This document shows, piece by piece, positions 1-8,406 of a DNA stretch of 64,000 nt; position 1 is the stretch's first letter; each line of letters begins with the position of its first letter. The stretch is from Ruminococcus sp. (GTDB lineage: Bacteria; Bacillota; Clostridia; Oscillospirales; Ruminococcaceae): assembly GCA_015066935.1 (NCBI GenBank), contig SVNK01000001.1, positions 152,193-216,192 of the forward strand, written 5' to 3'. A program made the position numbers and the translations under genes. The notes beneath the pieces were generated by a model. That model made no database searches and was not told the DNA's origin. It saw nothing but the letters and a program-made list of their open reading frames with translations.

Positions 1-992
1 CCGCTACACTCTACTACTCCGTAAGCTCAAACGACATGGAGAGTGCAGGTGCATTCGGTACATGGACAGGCGAATGGGAGCAGGAAGACTTCAATGTTTC
101 CGTTAAGAACGGTAAGGTAGAAGTTTCTTACGATATTCCTTCAAACGTTGGTCAGACAGTTAAGGCTATGGTATTCTGGCCTCACGGAAATGCTGTTGAA
201 ATCGAGAAGGTTGTCCTCCACATGGGCAATTCTTCAGGTACAACATCTAAGACCACAACTTCCAGAACTACAACTTCTTCAAGAACAACTTCAACTACTT
301 CAAAGACTCCTTCAGGCGGAGACGTTGTTCTCCTTCCCGAGGATATGGACGTTGGAACTGAAAAGGGCGACGACGGCGAGACAAATAACTACGCTGAGTT
401 CAAGCCTCAGGGTGCTAAGTCCGCTACACTCTACTACTCCGTAAGCTCAAACGACATGGAGAGTGCAGGTGCATTCGGTACATGGACAGGTGAGTGGGAG
501 CAGGAAGACTTCAATGTTTCCGTTAAGAACGGTAAGGTAGAAGTTTCTTACGATATTCCTTCAAACGTTGGTCAGACAGTTAAGGCTATGGTATTCTGGC
601 CTCACGGAAATGCTGTTGAAATCGAGAAGGTTGTCCTCCATGGCGTTGGCGGTTCAAGCACAACAACAACTTCCAAGACAACTACTTCAACAACTACAAC
701 ATCAAGAACTACTACAACTTCCAAGACCACAACTTCCAAGACAACTACTACAACTACTACAACTAAGCCCCCTGTAAACACCAGGGAGGCAGGAGATTCA
801 AACTGCGACGGTACAGTTAACCTTGCAGACGCTATCCTCATCATGCAGTACAAGTCCAACCCCAATAAGTATAAGCTTTCAACTCAGGGTGCGGCTAATG
901 CTGACGTTGTAGGAAACGGCGACGGTGTTACTAACCTCGACGCTCTTGAAATCCAGAAGTACAGACTCGGTCTTGTATCTTTCCTTTACTAA
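1..992 (+). CDS. Dockerin protein with duplicated binding modules (5' partial)
   Basis: The reading frame is open from the left edge, so the N-terminus and any catalytic domain lie outside the window. Visible are two copies of a module of about 80 residues (GAFGTWTGEWEQEDF, then VKAMVFWPHGNAVEIEKVV), separated by a Thr/Ser/Lys-rich linker. A second Thr-rich linker follows, then a C-terminal type I dockerin with two Ca-binding repeats (DSNCDGTVNLADAILIMQ and GNGDGVTNLDALEIQKY). The modules look like beta-sandwich carbohydrate-binding domains, but I cannot assign a CBM family. By analogy with other dockerin proteins it is probably secreted and docked onto a cohesin scaffold. The two module copies are almost identical at DNA level. 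Dockerin is certain; module function is inferred. Confidence 0.85.
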   Translation, partial: ATLYYSVSSNDMESAGAFGTWTGEWEQEDFNVSVKNGKVEVSYDIPSNVGQTVKAMVFWPHGNAVEIEKVVLHMGNSSGTTSKTTTSRTTTSSRTTSTTSKTPSGGDVVLLPEDMDVGTEKGDDGETNNYAEFKPQGAKSATLYYSVSSNDMESAGAFGTWTGEWEQEDFNVSVKNGKVEVSYDIPSNVGQTVKAMVFWPHGNAVEIEKVVLHGVGGSSTTTTSKTTTSTTTTSRTTTTSKTTTSKTTTTTTTTKPPVNTREAGDSNCDGTVNLADAILIMQYKSNPNKYKLSTQGAANADVVGNGDGVTNLDALEIQKYRLGLVSFLY

Positions 993-998
993 TTGATT

Positions 999-1031
999 AA
1001 AAAGCAGCTCCTTTATGGGGCTGCTTTTTTG
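999..1031 (+). terminator. Rho-independent terminator after the first dockerin gene
   Basis: An AAAAGCAGCTCC / GGGGCTGCTTTT stem with a short TTTAT loop runs into a T-run and begins within ten bases of the stop codon. Confidence 0.85.
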
Positions 1032-1112
1032 TCGGTAAACATGATTGCTTGCTTTGACTTATCATAAATTTGCGGTCGTTGACCACTTATTGCTCTTTTC
1101 AATGCAACCTCA

Positions 1113-1141
1113 TTGACAATCGTTTGTGTACATGGTACAAT
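1113..1141 (+). promoter_or_regulatory. Sigma-A promoter for the GH10 xylanase
   Basis: TTGACA (1113-1118), a 17-nt spacer and TACAAT (1136-1141). Just downstream, CAAAATATA and TATATTTTG (1151-1177) form a 9-bp dyad with a 9-nt centre, which may be an operator. Confidence 0.75.
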
Positions 1142-1201
1142 TATATTCAGCAAAATATAAACTGTACGTATATTTTGATTACTATTTGGGAGGATATATA
1201 T

Positions 1202-3100
1202 ATGAAAGGAAAAATTTTAGCTGCGGCTCTCAGTACCTCAATGGGACTGTCCGCACTCACTGCAAGTATTCCTATGGGAACTGTCGCTGCAGACTCTGCC
1301 GCAACAGGTAAGGTCATCTATTCAACCGACTTCGAGGACGGCGACGTTTCCCTCTTCACAAACAGAGGCGGCGACGATACAACAGAACTTTCCGCTTCCG
1401 AAGACTTCGCTTCAAGCGGCTCAAAGTCTCTTCTTGCAAGCGGCAGAAGTGAAAGCTGGAACGGTCCTGCATTCCGTCTCGATACAGTGTGCGAGCCGAA
1501 TACTCAGTACTACGTAAGTGCTAAAATCAAGGGCAGATATTACACAAATGCTATGCTCAGCTTCCAGTACTCAGGTACCGACGGCAAGCCCAAATACAGC
1601 AACCTCGTCCAGAACCTCAACGGCAGCGACTGGATTACAGTTACTAACGCAAAAGTCAGCTTTACTGAGGATATGACCGACGTTTACGTTTACTTCGAAG
1701 GCGGCGACGGCGATATGTTCATCGACGATTTCAGCATCGTTGAGGTTCCCGCTAAGCCCATCGAGGAAGACATCGAGTCCCTTTCCGACGTCTATGCAGG
1801 CTACTTCAGAATGGGTACTGCTCTCACTCCTTCTGACCTCAGCTCAAAAAGCTTCATGGCTCTCGCTCAGAAGCACCTCGGCGACAGCGTAACAGTCGGC
1901 AACGAAATGAAGCCCGATTCTGTTCTCGACCACGAGGCTTGTCTCGCTTACTTTGAGGAAACAGGCGACGATACAACTCCACAGATTTCATTCAGTGCGG
2001 CTACTCCCGTACTCAACTACGCTAAGAAAAACAATATCCCCGTAAGAATCCACACCCTCGTATGGCACAGCCAGACTCCCAACTGGTTCTTCAAGGAAGG
2101 CTATGCTGACGACGGAGCATGGGTTGATAAGGATAAAATGCTCAAGCGTATGGAGAACTACATCAAGGCTTACTTCGAAACACTTGAGAAACTCTACCCC
2201 GAAATCGACTTCTATGCATGCGACGTTGTTAACGAAGCTTGGCTTGAGGACGGTAATCCCCGTCAGCCCGGCGAACAGGTTTCAGGAAGCTATGAAAAGT
2301 CTGCATGGGTAAAGGTCTTCGGCGACAACTCCTTCATCGAGCCTGCTTTCACTTACGCAAGAAAATACGCTCCCGAAGGCTGTAAGCTCTACTACAACGA
2401 CTACAACGAATATATGGACGGCAAGCTCAATAAGATTATCGAAATGGCTACCGACCTCAAGGAAAAGGGTCTTATCGACGGTATCGGTATGCAGTCCCAC
2501 CTCGACGCAAGACAGAGCCTTTCCGCTTCATTCCCCTCTCCCGCAATGTACAAGAACGCTCTTGCAAAGTACGCTGCAACAGGTCTTGACATCCAGATCA
2601 CTGAGCTTGACGCTACTATCCCCGAAAATTCAGGCACACAGTATTATGACGTTCAGGCTGAGTACTACAGCGCTATCTTCGACGCTATCGTTGAGTATAA
2701 GGACTACGTTTCAGCTGTTATCTTCTGGGGGATTACAGACGATATAAGCTGGAGAGCAAGCCAGCGTCCCCTTATCTTTGATGCTGACTTCAAGGCTAAG
2801 CCCGCTTATTACTCAATTATCGACGACGTTGAGCGTCTCGAAGCTCCCTCAACTCAGCCCACAACCCAGTCCACTTCAGATGGCAAGGAGCCTACTCTCC
2901 TCGGTGACGCTAACTGCGACGAAAAGGTTAACCTCGCCGACGCTATTCTCATTATGCAGGTAAAGGCTAACCCCTCAAAGTACACTATCACTCAGGAGGG
3001 CGCTGCTAATGCCGATGTTGTCGATAACGACGGTATCACAAACCTCGATGCCCTTGAGATTCAGAAATATCTCCTCGGCCTCGATACAGTCCTCGGTTAA
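1202..3100 (+). CDS. Secreted CBM22-GH10 endo-1,4-beta-xylanase with dockerin
   Basis: A 632-residue secreted xylanase. The ATG at 1202 is chosen because GGGAGG lies just upstream and it opens a signal peptide (MKGKILAAALSTSMGLSALT). An upstream in-frame ATG at 1070 lies before the promoter. Residues about 36-185 resemble a CBM22 xylan-binding domain. Residues about 195-548 are GH10, with acid/base E345 in DVVNEAW and nucleophile E468 in ITELD. After a short Thr/Gln linker the dockerin spans about 566-632 (GDANCDEKVNLADAILIMQ). It would cleave internal beta-1,4-xylan bonds outside the cell on a cellulosome-like complex. It converges with the GH74 gene, and the whole gap between them is a giant inverted repeat. 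Confidence 0.95.
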   Translation: MKGKILAAALSTSMGLSALTASIPMGTVAADSAATGKVIYSTDFEDGDVSLFTNRGGDDTTELSASEDFASSGSKSLLASGRSESWNGPAFRLDTVCEPNTQYYVSAKIKGRYYTNAMLSFQYSGTDGKPKYSNLVQNLNGSDWITVTNAKVSFTEDMTDVYVYFEGGDGDMFIDDFSIVEVPAKPIEEDIESLSDVYAGYFRMGTALTPSDLSSKSFMALAQKHLGDSVTVGNEMKPDSVLDHEACLAYFEETGDDTTPQISFSAATPVLNYAKKNNIPVRIHTLVWHSQTPNWFFKEGYADDGAWVDKDKMLKRMENYIKAYFETLEKLYPEIDFYACDVVNEAWLEDGNPRQPGEQVSGSYEKSAWVKVFGDNSFIEPAFTYARKYAPEGCKLYYNDYNEYMDGKLNKIIEMATDLKEKGLIDGIGMQSHLDARQSLSASFPSPAMYKNALAKYAATGLDIQITELDATIPENSGTQYYDVQAEYYSAIFDAIVEYKDYVSAVIFWGITDDISWRASQRPLIFDADFKAKPAYYSIIDDVERLEAPSTQPTTQSTSDGKEPTLLGDANCDEKVNLADAILIMQVKANPSKYTITQEGAANADVVDNDGITNLDALEIQKYLLGLDTVLG

Positions 3101-3102
3101 TT

Positions 3103-3414
3103 AAATACAGCAGGTTTTTACTGCGATTCTCTTACAGGAGTTTTATATGTACCATTGAGGAAAACCCTTTTGAAAAAGGGTTCTTCCTCAAACTCCTTTC
3201 CTAAAACTTTCAGTATGAAATTTCAGCCCGATAGGGTGCATATTCCAGATGAACTCGTTGTTCAAAATTTTCTGGGTGCACCCTATCGGGCTGAAATTTG
3301 TATTAAAAGTCTTTGGAAGGGGGTTCGGGGGAGAACCTTTCCTCAGAAAGGTTTCCCCCGATAGCCACGTATAAACTTTCTATAAGAGTAACGCAGCAGA
3401 AACCTGCTGTATTT
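3103..3414. repeat. Giant cruciform intergenic element, copy A
   Basis: The whole gap between the convergent GH10 and GH74 genes is one imperfect palindrome. The outer arms AAATACAGCAGG (3103-3114) and CCTGCTGTATTT (3403-3414) start 3 nt after one stop codon and touch the other. Inside lie a left hairpin (GAGGAAAACCC / GGGTTCTTCCTC, about 3157-3190), a central 22-bp perfect stem (3219-3240 with 3277-3298) and a right hairpin (about 3328-3361). Related copies lie at 31148-31462 (reversed) and 57603-57915. It probably acts as a bidirectional terminator and may be a MITE. Confidence 0.85.
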
Positions 3415-6083
3415 TATTTATCGGGAGTGAGGGTTTGTTCGAGACCGAGGAGGAAACGCTGGATTCTGAGGGCGTCCTTATTGGTGATACCGTTGCCGTT
3501 TTCATCAACATCGGCATTGAGAGTTCCCTGTTCTGTGAGCGAATACTTATTGGGATTTGCCTTAGCCTGCATAATAAGGATTGCGTCGGCGAGGTTCACT
3601 GTCTTGTCGCAGTTTGCATCGCCCCAGAGGACGTTTCCGTTTACAGATGAAGTGGTCACGGTTGATGTTGTAGTGGATGAAGTCGGAGGAACGTCGCTTC
3701 CGCCGGAAAGTCTGCCGTAAACGATTCCGCATCCGACAGTTGACATATACATTGTTCCGAATTCATTCATGTCGCCTACGATAAAGTTTCCGTTGCCTGT
3801 ACCGCCGTAGATGTGGTCGGTGTTGATGCAGACCCATGACGCACCGCCGTCTGTTGAACGATAGATACCTTCGGGGTCGGATTCCTGAGGTCTTCCGTAC
3901 ATAAAGAGCGTATTCACGCCGCCTGACTTTTCAGGAGCACCGTAACCAATGGTCTTACAGTAGAAAACGTCGGTCTTTGTTGCTGTGGAGCCTTCATCGG
4001 TAAGGATATACAGACCGTTCCAGCCTGTCGCCATCGCAACTGTATCTTCCTTGATATAAGCGGGGTCGCCTGTATGGTCGCACATATCGTACTTACAGAT
4101 TTCGTTGTCCTCCCATGTTTCGCCGCCGTCCTTGCTCACGAGCATTGAGTAGTGGCACTCGTCGAAGGAAGGCTCCGTCTTATTGGGGTCTGAGCCCCAG
4201 TATTCGTTGTAGGTAACTGCTGAGGCGTACACAAGAAGCGGATTTACAGGGTCAACGAGGAAGTGGGTCACCTTCTTGCTGTTGATTGAGGGACCTGCTG
4301 TCCATGTCTGACCGAAATCGTCTGAATAGCTTATTGAAGCACTATCCTTGCCGCTCTTTATAATACGGTACTTTCCTTCGCCAAGCTTCACGATTGCAGC
4401 CTTTCCGCCTGATGACGGAGCCATCGGCTTCCATGTCTTGCCGCCGTCGAGAGTATAATAGCCCTTTGTGGAGGAGTTGTTTCCGTCGCCCTCGGCAATA
4501 CGAACCATAACTTCGGGGTCCTGAGGACAGTATGCGATTGCGGAGGTCGAACCCATATTCGGCTTGTACTGTTCGGGAATCGAGGTTTTATCGTTGTGGA
4601 TGAAGCCGTCGTAGTCTCCGATAGCCGAGTAGTTTGCACCGCCCGGAACACTTACAAAGTCAAGACATACTACTTCCTCTACGCCGTCGGGCTGGAAGTA
4701 GAACTGAACGCCTTTTTCGTCCCATACGTTATCGCAGGCGAAAACTCCGTTGCCTGATGTGAGGACGATTCTTTCGGGGTCTCTCGGGTCGAGGACGATA
4801 CTGCTTCCCCAGTGGCAAGCCTTACCGTAAACCCAGTCGTAGCCGCCTGTTGACATGGGAAGTGAAACAAATTCCTTGTAGGGGTCGCCGTTGCCGTAGA
4901 TTGTCTCGCCTGCACCCGGAGTAATATCCTGCCATGTTTCGCCGCCGTCTGTTGAACGGAAGAAATGGTCGCCCCATGCAATGCTTGTATCGGTCCATTC
5001 TTTCTCGTACCACTGGTCTGACCAGACGCCGCACGTTCTTGCAAGGAGCTTGTTTGGGTCGTCCTTATCAGCCTCAATCATTCCGATTGCGTTGTCGGAA
5101 ACGGAGAGCTTCTTTATATCACCGCTTTTGAGATTGTATTTGTACGCACCGCCTGCTGTTCCTGAGAATGCAAGTCCTGCAATATATGTGAAGAAAAGAT
5201 TTCCGTTGTTGTCGGTAGTTATTGAGCAGGGGTAATTTGCTGTGGGGAGGTCGGCTGAAAGAGCTGTGAACTTATCGTCCTTCACGCTTGCAACGTGGAT
5301 ATTCGCCTGACCTGTTACGGAAGTTCCTACATAAACCTTGCCGTCCTCGATAAGGATACAGCCGATACCGTTCTGCTGGTTGTACTCCTTGGAAGGCTCG
5401 GTACCTCTTACCATATGATCTGTCCACATGGGATATTTAAGCTCGCCGGGGAAGAGTCCGAGAGCGTCATAGCCGTCAACGGGCTTCCATGTTTTACCGC
5501 CGTCGGTGGACTTGATGAGTGCGGAACTGCCTGCGGTGACGTCGCCGCCTGCATAGATTGTGTCGGTATTATCGGGGTCGATAGCAATCGGCTCGATGCA
5601 CTCTCTGCCGTCGCCGTTTCCGTGAACCTGAATAAGCTTGGTAACATCGTACTCCTCGAAGGTTTTTCCGCCGTCCGTAGTCTTGAAGATAACGGTTCTT
5701 GCGTCGGAGAAATACGCACATCCGCAAAGGAAATATGCTGTATTGTCATCAGTGGGGTCGATAGCGATTCCCTTTACGCTGAGGAGTCCCCTGTCCTTTT
5801 CGGTAAGGAAGCCGAAAAGCTGTACCCACTGTTTTTTCTCGTAGTCATATTTGTATGCACCGCCTACGTCGGTACGCAGGTACATCTCTTTCTCTCCTGC
5901 AACAATTCCCGATACAAAGCCTGCACCGCCGATTCTGAGCGTTCCCCACTCCATTTGTGAAGAAATGTCCTCGGCAGCAAGAGCCGTACTGTTTTTTTCT
6001 GACGGAGCAGCTGCAAGTGCGGCAGATGAAGTGCCGATGCATACTGCACACAAAGCTGTCAGTGCTTTTTTAAATGTATTCAT
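3414..6083 (-). CDS. Secreted GH74 xyloglucanase with dockerin
   Basis: An 889-residue secreted enzyme with a signal peptide (MNTFKKALTALCAVCIGTSS) and an AGGAGG site before the ATG. The body is a two-domain beta-propeller with many BNR/Asp-box sequences (STDGGKTW, STDGGETW, SKDGGETW). The GH74 catalytic Asp pair is recognisable as D72 in RTDVGGAY and the GDYDGF Asp near residue 490. After a Ser/Thr linker comes a C-terminal dockerin (GDANCDKTVNLADAILIMQ, then NGNGITNKDALRIQRF). The family hydrolyses the beta-1,4-glucan backbone of xyloglucan. Whether it is endo- or exo-acting cannot be read from the sequence. It is transcribed alone from its own promoter. Confidence 0.93.
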   Translation of the reverse strand: MNTFKKALTALCAVCIGTSSAALAAAPSEKNSTALAAEDISSQMEWGTLRIGGAGFVSGIVAGEKEMYLRTDVGGAYKYDYEKKQWVQLFGFLTEKDRGLLSVKGIAIDPTDDNTAYFLCGCAYFSDARTVIFKTTDGGKTFEEYDVTKLIQVHGNGDGRECIEPIAIDPDNTDTIYAGGDVTAGSSALIKSTDGGKTWKPVDGYDALGLFPGELKYPMWTDHMVRGTEPSKEYNQQNGIGCILIEDGKVYVGTSVTGQANIHVASVKDDKFTALSADLPTANYPCSITTDNNGNLFFTYIAGLAFSGTAGGAYKYNLKSGDIKKLSVSDNAIGMIEADKDDPNKLLARTCGVWSDQWYEKEWTDTSIAWGDHFFRSTDGGETWQDITPGAGETIYGNGDPYKEFVSLPMSTGGYDWVYGKACHWGSSIVLDPRDPERIVLTSGNGVFACDNVWDEKGVQFYFQPDGVEEVVCLDFVSVPGGANYSAIGDYDGFIHNDKTSIPEQYKPNMGSTSAIAYCPQDPEVMVRIAEGDGNNSSTKGYYTLDGGKTWKPMAPSSGGKAAIVKLGEGKYRIIKSGKDSASISYSDDFGQTWTAGPSINSKKVTHFLVDPVNPLLVYASAVTYNEYWGSDPNKTEPSFDECHYSMLVSKDGGETWEDNEICKYDMCDHTGDPAYIKEDTVAMATGWNGLYILTDEGSTATKTDVFYCKTIGYGAPEKSGGVNTLFMYGRPQESDPEGIYRSTDGGASWVCINTDHIYGGTGNGNFIVGDMNEFGTMYMSTVGCGIVYGRLSGGSDVPPTSSTTTSTVTTSSVNGNVLWGDANCDKTVNLADAILIMQAKANPNKYSLTEQGTLNADVDENGNGITNKDALRIQRFLLGLEQTLTPDK

Positions 6084-6152
6084 TTGTAATCCTCCTGTTA
6101 TCTGTGCGTGGGACTGCCGTACATTTACGGCAGTATATCGTGCTTTTCCTTG

Positions 6153-6181
6153 ATTTTATCATGTAAATCTCCGAAAGTCAA
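6153..6181 (-). promoter_or_regulatory. Promoter of the GH74 gene, with downstream dyad
   Basis: On the minus strand, TTGACT (6176-6181), 17 nt, then TAAAAT (6153-6158). ACTGCCGTA / TACGGCAGT (6113-6134) forms a 9-bp hairpin or operator in the 5' leader before the AGGAGG site. Another short dyad, CTGCGT/ACGCAG, lies at 6241-6254 upstream of the promoter. Confidence 0.7.
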
Positions 6182-6440
6182 TTGATAATCTGTGAACTGA
6201 CGGAAAACAAAATACTACGGCTCAGTATACCCTTATCCGTCTGCGTTGACGCAGAACAGTGCACTGATAATCGTACAGCTAAGCCGTTACGTATTTTCTG
6301 TCTATATTTTAGCATCGGACAAACTGCCCCGTCAACCTAAAAAACGCATTTCAGGTGGACAAAACGCAGGTGCAGAGTGAAATTTTACAATCTGTTCATA
6401 AGATAAAATACGGAAATCTCTGTTTTTTTGATAAAAATCG

Positions 6441-6469
6441 TTGACTATAACAGAATAAAGTGATATAAT
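6441..6469 (+). promoter_or_regulatory. Sigma-A promoter for glmM
   Basis: TTGACT (6441-6446), a 17-nt spacer and TATAAT (6464-6469), about 80 nt before the glmM start. The rest of the 6182-6440 gap shows nothing else I recognise. Confidence 0.75.
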
Positions 6470-6546
6470 TATTATGTATAATGTCATTATGACGTACTGT
6501 GCTTGATCGTATAAGCGTTAAAATACTTTTTCAAGGAGAATTTGAT

Positions 6547-7932
6547 ATGGGTAAATACTTCGGTACAGACGGTTTCAGAGGAACCGCAAACGAAAATCTT
6601 ACAGCTGACCACGCATACAAAGTCGGACGCTTTCTCGGCTGGTATTTCTGCGAACTCAAAAAACAAAGGGGCGACGAGTCTCCCGCACGTATCATCATCG
6701 GTAAGGATACCCGCCGTTCAAGCTATATGTTCGAATATTCACTCGTAGGAGGTCTTACCGCTTCAGGTGCCGACGCTTACCTCCTCCACGTTACCACAAC
6801 TCCCTCCGTTGCCTATATTTCAAGGGTTGACAGCTTCGACTGCGGTATCATGATCTCCGCAAGCCATAACCCCTACTATGATAACGGTCTCAAACTCATC
6901 AACAGTCAGGGCGAAAAAATGGAGGAGTCCGTCATCGAACTCGTTGAGGCTTACCTCGACGGAAACCTCACTGCCTTCGGAAAGTCATGGGACGAAATCC
7001 CCTATGCTACAGGCGATAAAATCGGCTGCTCCATCGACTACGTTTCAGGAAGAAACCGCTATATCGGCTACCTCATTTCACTCGGAGTATATTCATTCCG
7101 TGGCGTGAAGGTCGGTCTCGACTGCGCAAACGGTGCCGCATGGAACATGGCAAAGGCTGTTTTTGACGCTCTCGGTGCCGAAACCAAGGTCATCAACGCT
7201 TCTCCCGACGGCACTAATATCAATAACAATGCAGGTTCTACACATATTGAAAATCTTCAGAAATTCGTCGTTGAGAACGGGCTTGACGTCGGCTTTGCCT
7301 ACGACGGCGACGCTGACCGCTGCCTCTGCGTAGATGAAAAGGGTAATGTCATCACAGGCGACCACATCCTCTATATCTACGGAAGATACATGAAGGAAAG
7401 AGAAAAGCTCGTCAACAATACCGTCGTAACAACCGTTATGTCGAACTTCGGTCTCTATAAGGCTTTCGACGAAATCGGCGTGAATTACGCTAAAACCGCT
7501 GTCGGCGACAAGTACGTGTATGAATACATGAAGGACAATAACTGCTGTCTCGGCGGTGAACAGTCGGGTCACATCATCTTCTCAAAGTATGCGTCAACTG
7601 GCGACGGTATCCTCACAAGTCTCAAAATCATGCAGGTTATTATGTCCCGCAAGAAGAAGCTCAGCGAACTCGCTGCTCCCTTCGTTGTTTATCCGCAGGT
7701 GCTTGAAAACGTAAGAGTAAAGGATAAGACTGCGGCTCAGGCAGACCCCGATGTTGCAGCTGAAGTTGAAAGCATTTCAAGAGAACTCGGCTCCTCAGGA
7801 AGAATCCTCGTGCGTGAAAGCGGTACCGAACCCCTCGTAAGAGTTATGGTTGAGGCTGAAAATGAGGAAGTCTGCCGCAGATACGTTAACCGTGTCATCG
7901 ACGTTATCAAGACAAAGGGTCATGCAGTCTGA
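6547..7932 (+). CDS. glmM: Phosphoglucosamine mutase GlmM
   Basis: A 461-residue cytosolic enzyme that converts glucosamine-6-phosphate to glucosamine-1-phosphate for UDP-GlcNAc and peptidoglycan synthesis. It starts MGKYFGTDGFRGTAN, the classic GlmM N-terminus, after AAGGAGA. The four active-site regions are all visible: the phosphoserine loop ISASHNP (S106), the metal loop DGDADRC, the sugar loop GGEQSGH and the phosphate loop RESGTEPLVRVMVE. The frame also opens at 6499, but that start has no ribosome site. It is monocistronic, ending in a hairpin near 7938-7966, after which secG has its own promoter. Length is close to the family norm. Confidence 0.96.
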   Translation: MGKYFGTDGFRGTANENLTADHAYKVGRFLGWYFCELKKQRGDESPARIIIGKDTRRSSYMFEYSLVGGLTASGADAYLLHVTTTPSVAYISRVDSFDCGIMISASHNPYYDNGLKLINSQGEKMEESVIELVEAYLDGNLTAFGKSWDEIPYATGDKIGCSIDYVSGRNRYIGYLISLGVYSFRGVKVGLDCANGAAWNMAKAVFDALGAETKVINASPDGTNINNNAGSTHIENLQKFVVENGLDVGFAYDGDADRCLCVDEKGNVITGDHILYIYGRYMKEREKLVNNTVVTTVMSNFGLYKAFDEIGVNYAKTAVGDKYVYEYMKDNNCCLGGEQSGHIIFSKYASTGDGILTSLKIMQVIMSRKKKLSELAAPFVVYPQVLENVRVKDKTAAQADPDVAAEVESISRELGSSGRILVRESGTEPLVRVMVEAENEEVCRRYVNRVIDVIKTKGHAV

Positions 7933-7937
7933 AATAC

Positions 7938-7966
7938 GCTCTGTTGTGGAAAATCCACAAAACAGC
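7938..7966 (+). terminator. Possible terminator hairpin after glmM
   Basis: GCTCTGTTGTGGA / TCCACAAAACAGC forms a stem with one weak step, followed by an A/T-rich stretch rather than a pure T-run. It is positioned right after the glmM stop. Confidence 0.45.
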
Positions 7967-8001
7967 ATTTGAAAATTTTCTGCAATTTTCTTTAAATCCT
8001 A

Positions 8002-8030
8002 TTGAAATCGCAGAAAAAACGTGATATAAT
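8002..8030 (+). promoter_or_regulatory. Sigma-A promoter for secG-rnr
   Basis: TTGAAA (8002-8007), a 17-nt spacer and TATAAT (8025-8030), with secG starting at 8097 after a GGAGG site. Confidence 0.75.
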
Positions 8031-8096
8031 AAATAGGTATCATTATGAAGACGTGTCCCGATTCGTCGGGATGAGTATAATCGGAGGTTATTTATC

Positions 8097-8354
8097 ATGG
8101 CAACACTCGAAATCATCGGAGCAGTCGCTCTTCTTATCATCTGTGCAATCGTTATCATTCTCTGCCTTTCACAGGAGCAGAAATCACAGGACAGCCTTTC
8201 AGCTGCTCTTACAGGCGCAAGCACAGACTCCTTCTACGGAAAGAACGAGGGCAGAACAAAGGAAGCTATCCTTGCAAAAATTACAAAATTCTTCGGAATC
8301 GTTATGTTCGTGATTGTCCTTGCAATCAACCTTGTTCCGCTTTTCACAAAGTAA
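8097..8354 (+). CDS. secG: Preprotein translocase subunit SecG
   Basis: An 85-residue membrane protein with two hydrophobic segments (about 4-24 and 64-82) flanking a polar loop with SQEQKSQDSLSAALTG. This is the layout and loop character of SecG, the accessory subunit of the SecYEG channel. The call is supported by the next gene being rnr, since secG-rnr is a conserved Firmicute gene pair. A good GGAGG ribosome site precedes the ATG. SecG probably supports export of the many signal-peptide enzymes seen here. Confidence 0.88.
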   Translation: MATLEIIGAVALLIICAIVIILCLSQEQKSQDSLSAALTGASTDSFYGKNEGRTKEAILAKITKFFGIVMFVIVLAINLVPLFTK

Positions 8355-8360
8355 TTCAAC

Positions 8361-8394
8361 TGCCCTGTGACAAATGTCATGGGGCAATTTTTTT
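8361..8394 (+). terminator. Hairpin with T-run between secG and rnr
   Basis: TGCCCTGTGACA / TGTCATGGGGCA makes a 12-bp stem with two G-U wobbles and is followed by seven T. The rnr ribosome site (AGGAGA) starts at once after the T-run, so this is a partial terminator or attenuator inside the operon. Confidence 0.75.
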
Positions 8395-8406
8395 AGGAGA
8401 CAAATT

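Noticed and set aside
602..865. Open frame on the minus strand with long Val runs
   Set aside because: It is only the complement of the Thr-rich linker codons (ACA/ACT) of the dockerin gene on the plus strand, with no ribosome site.
1070..1201. Upstream start for the GH10 gene
   Set aside because: It lies before the -35/-10 boxes and lacks a ribosome site. The ATG at 1202 has GGGAGG and begins a signal peptide.
3155..3720. Small frames within the cruciform element and across the GH74 end
   Set aside because: They follow the repeat, occur by chance in its palindromic arms and have no ribosome site; similar frames appear in each copy of the element (31361-31597, 57500-57722).
7093..7572. 159-residue minus-strand frame inside glmM
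   Set aside because: It lies fully antisense to an unambiguous enzyme gene. The base pattern is explained by the third-position bias of glmM.
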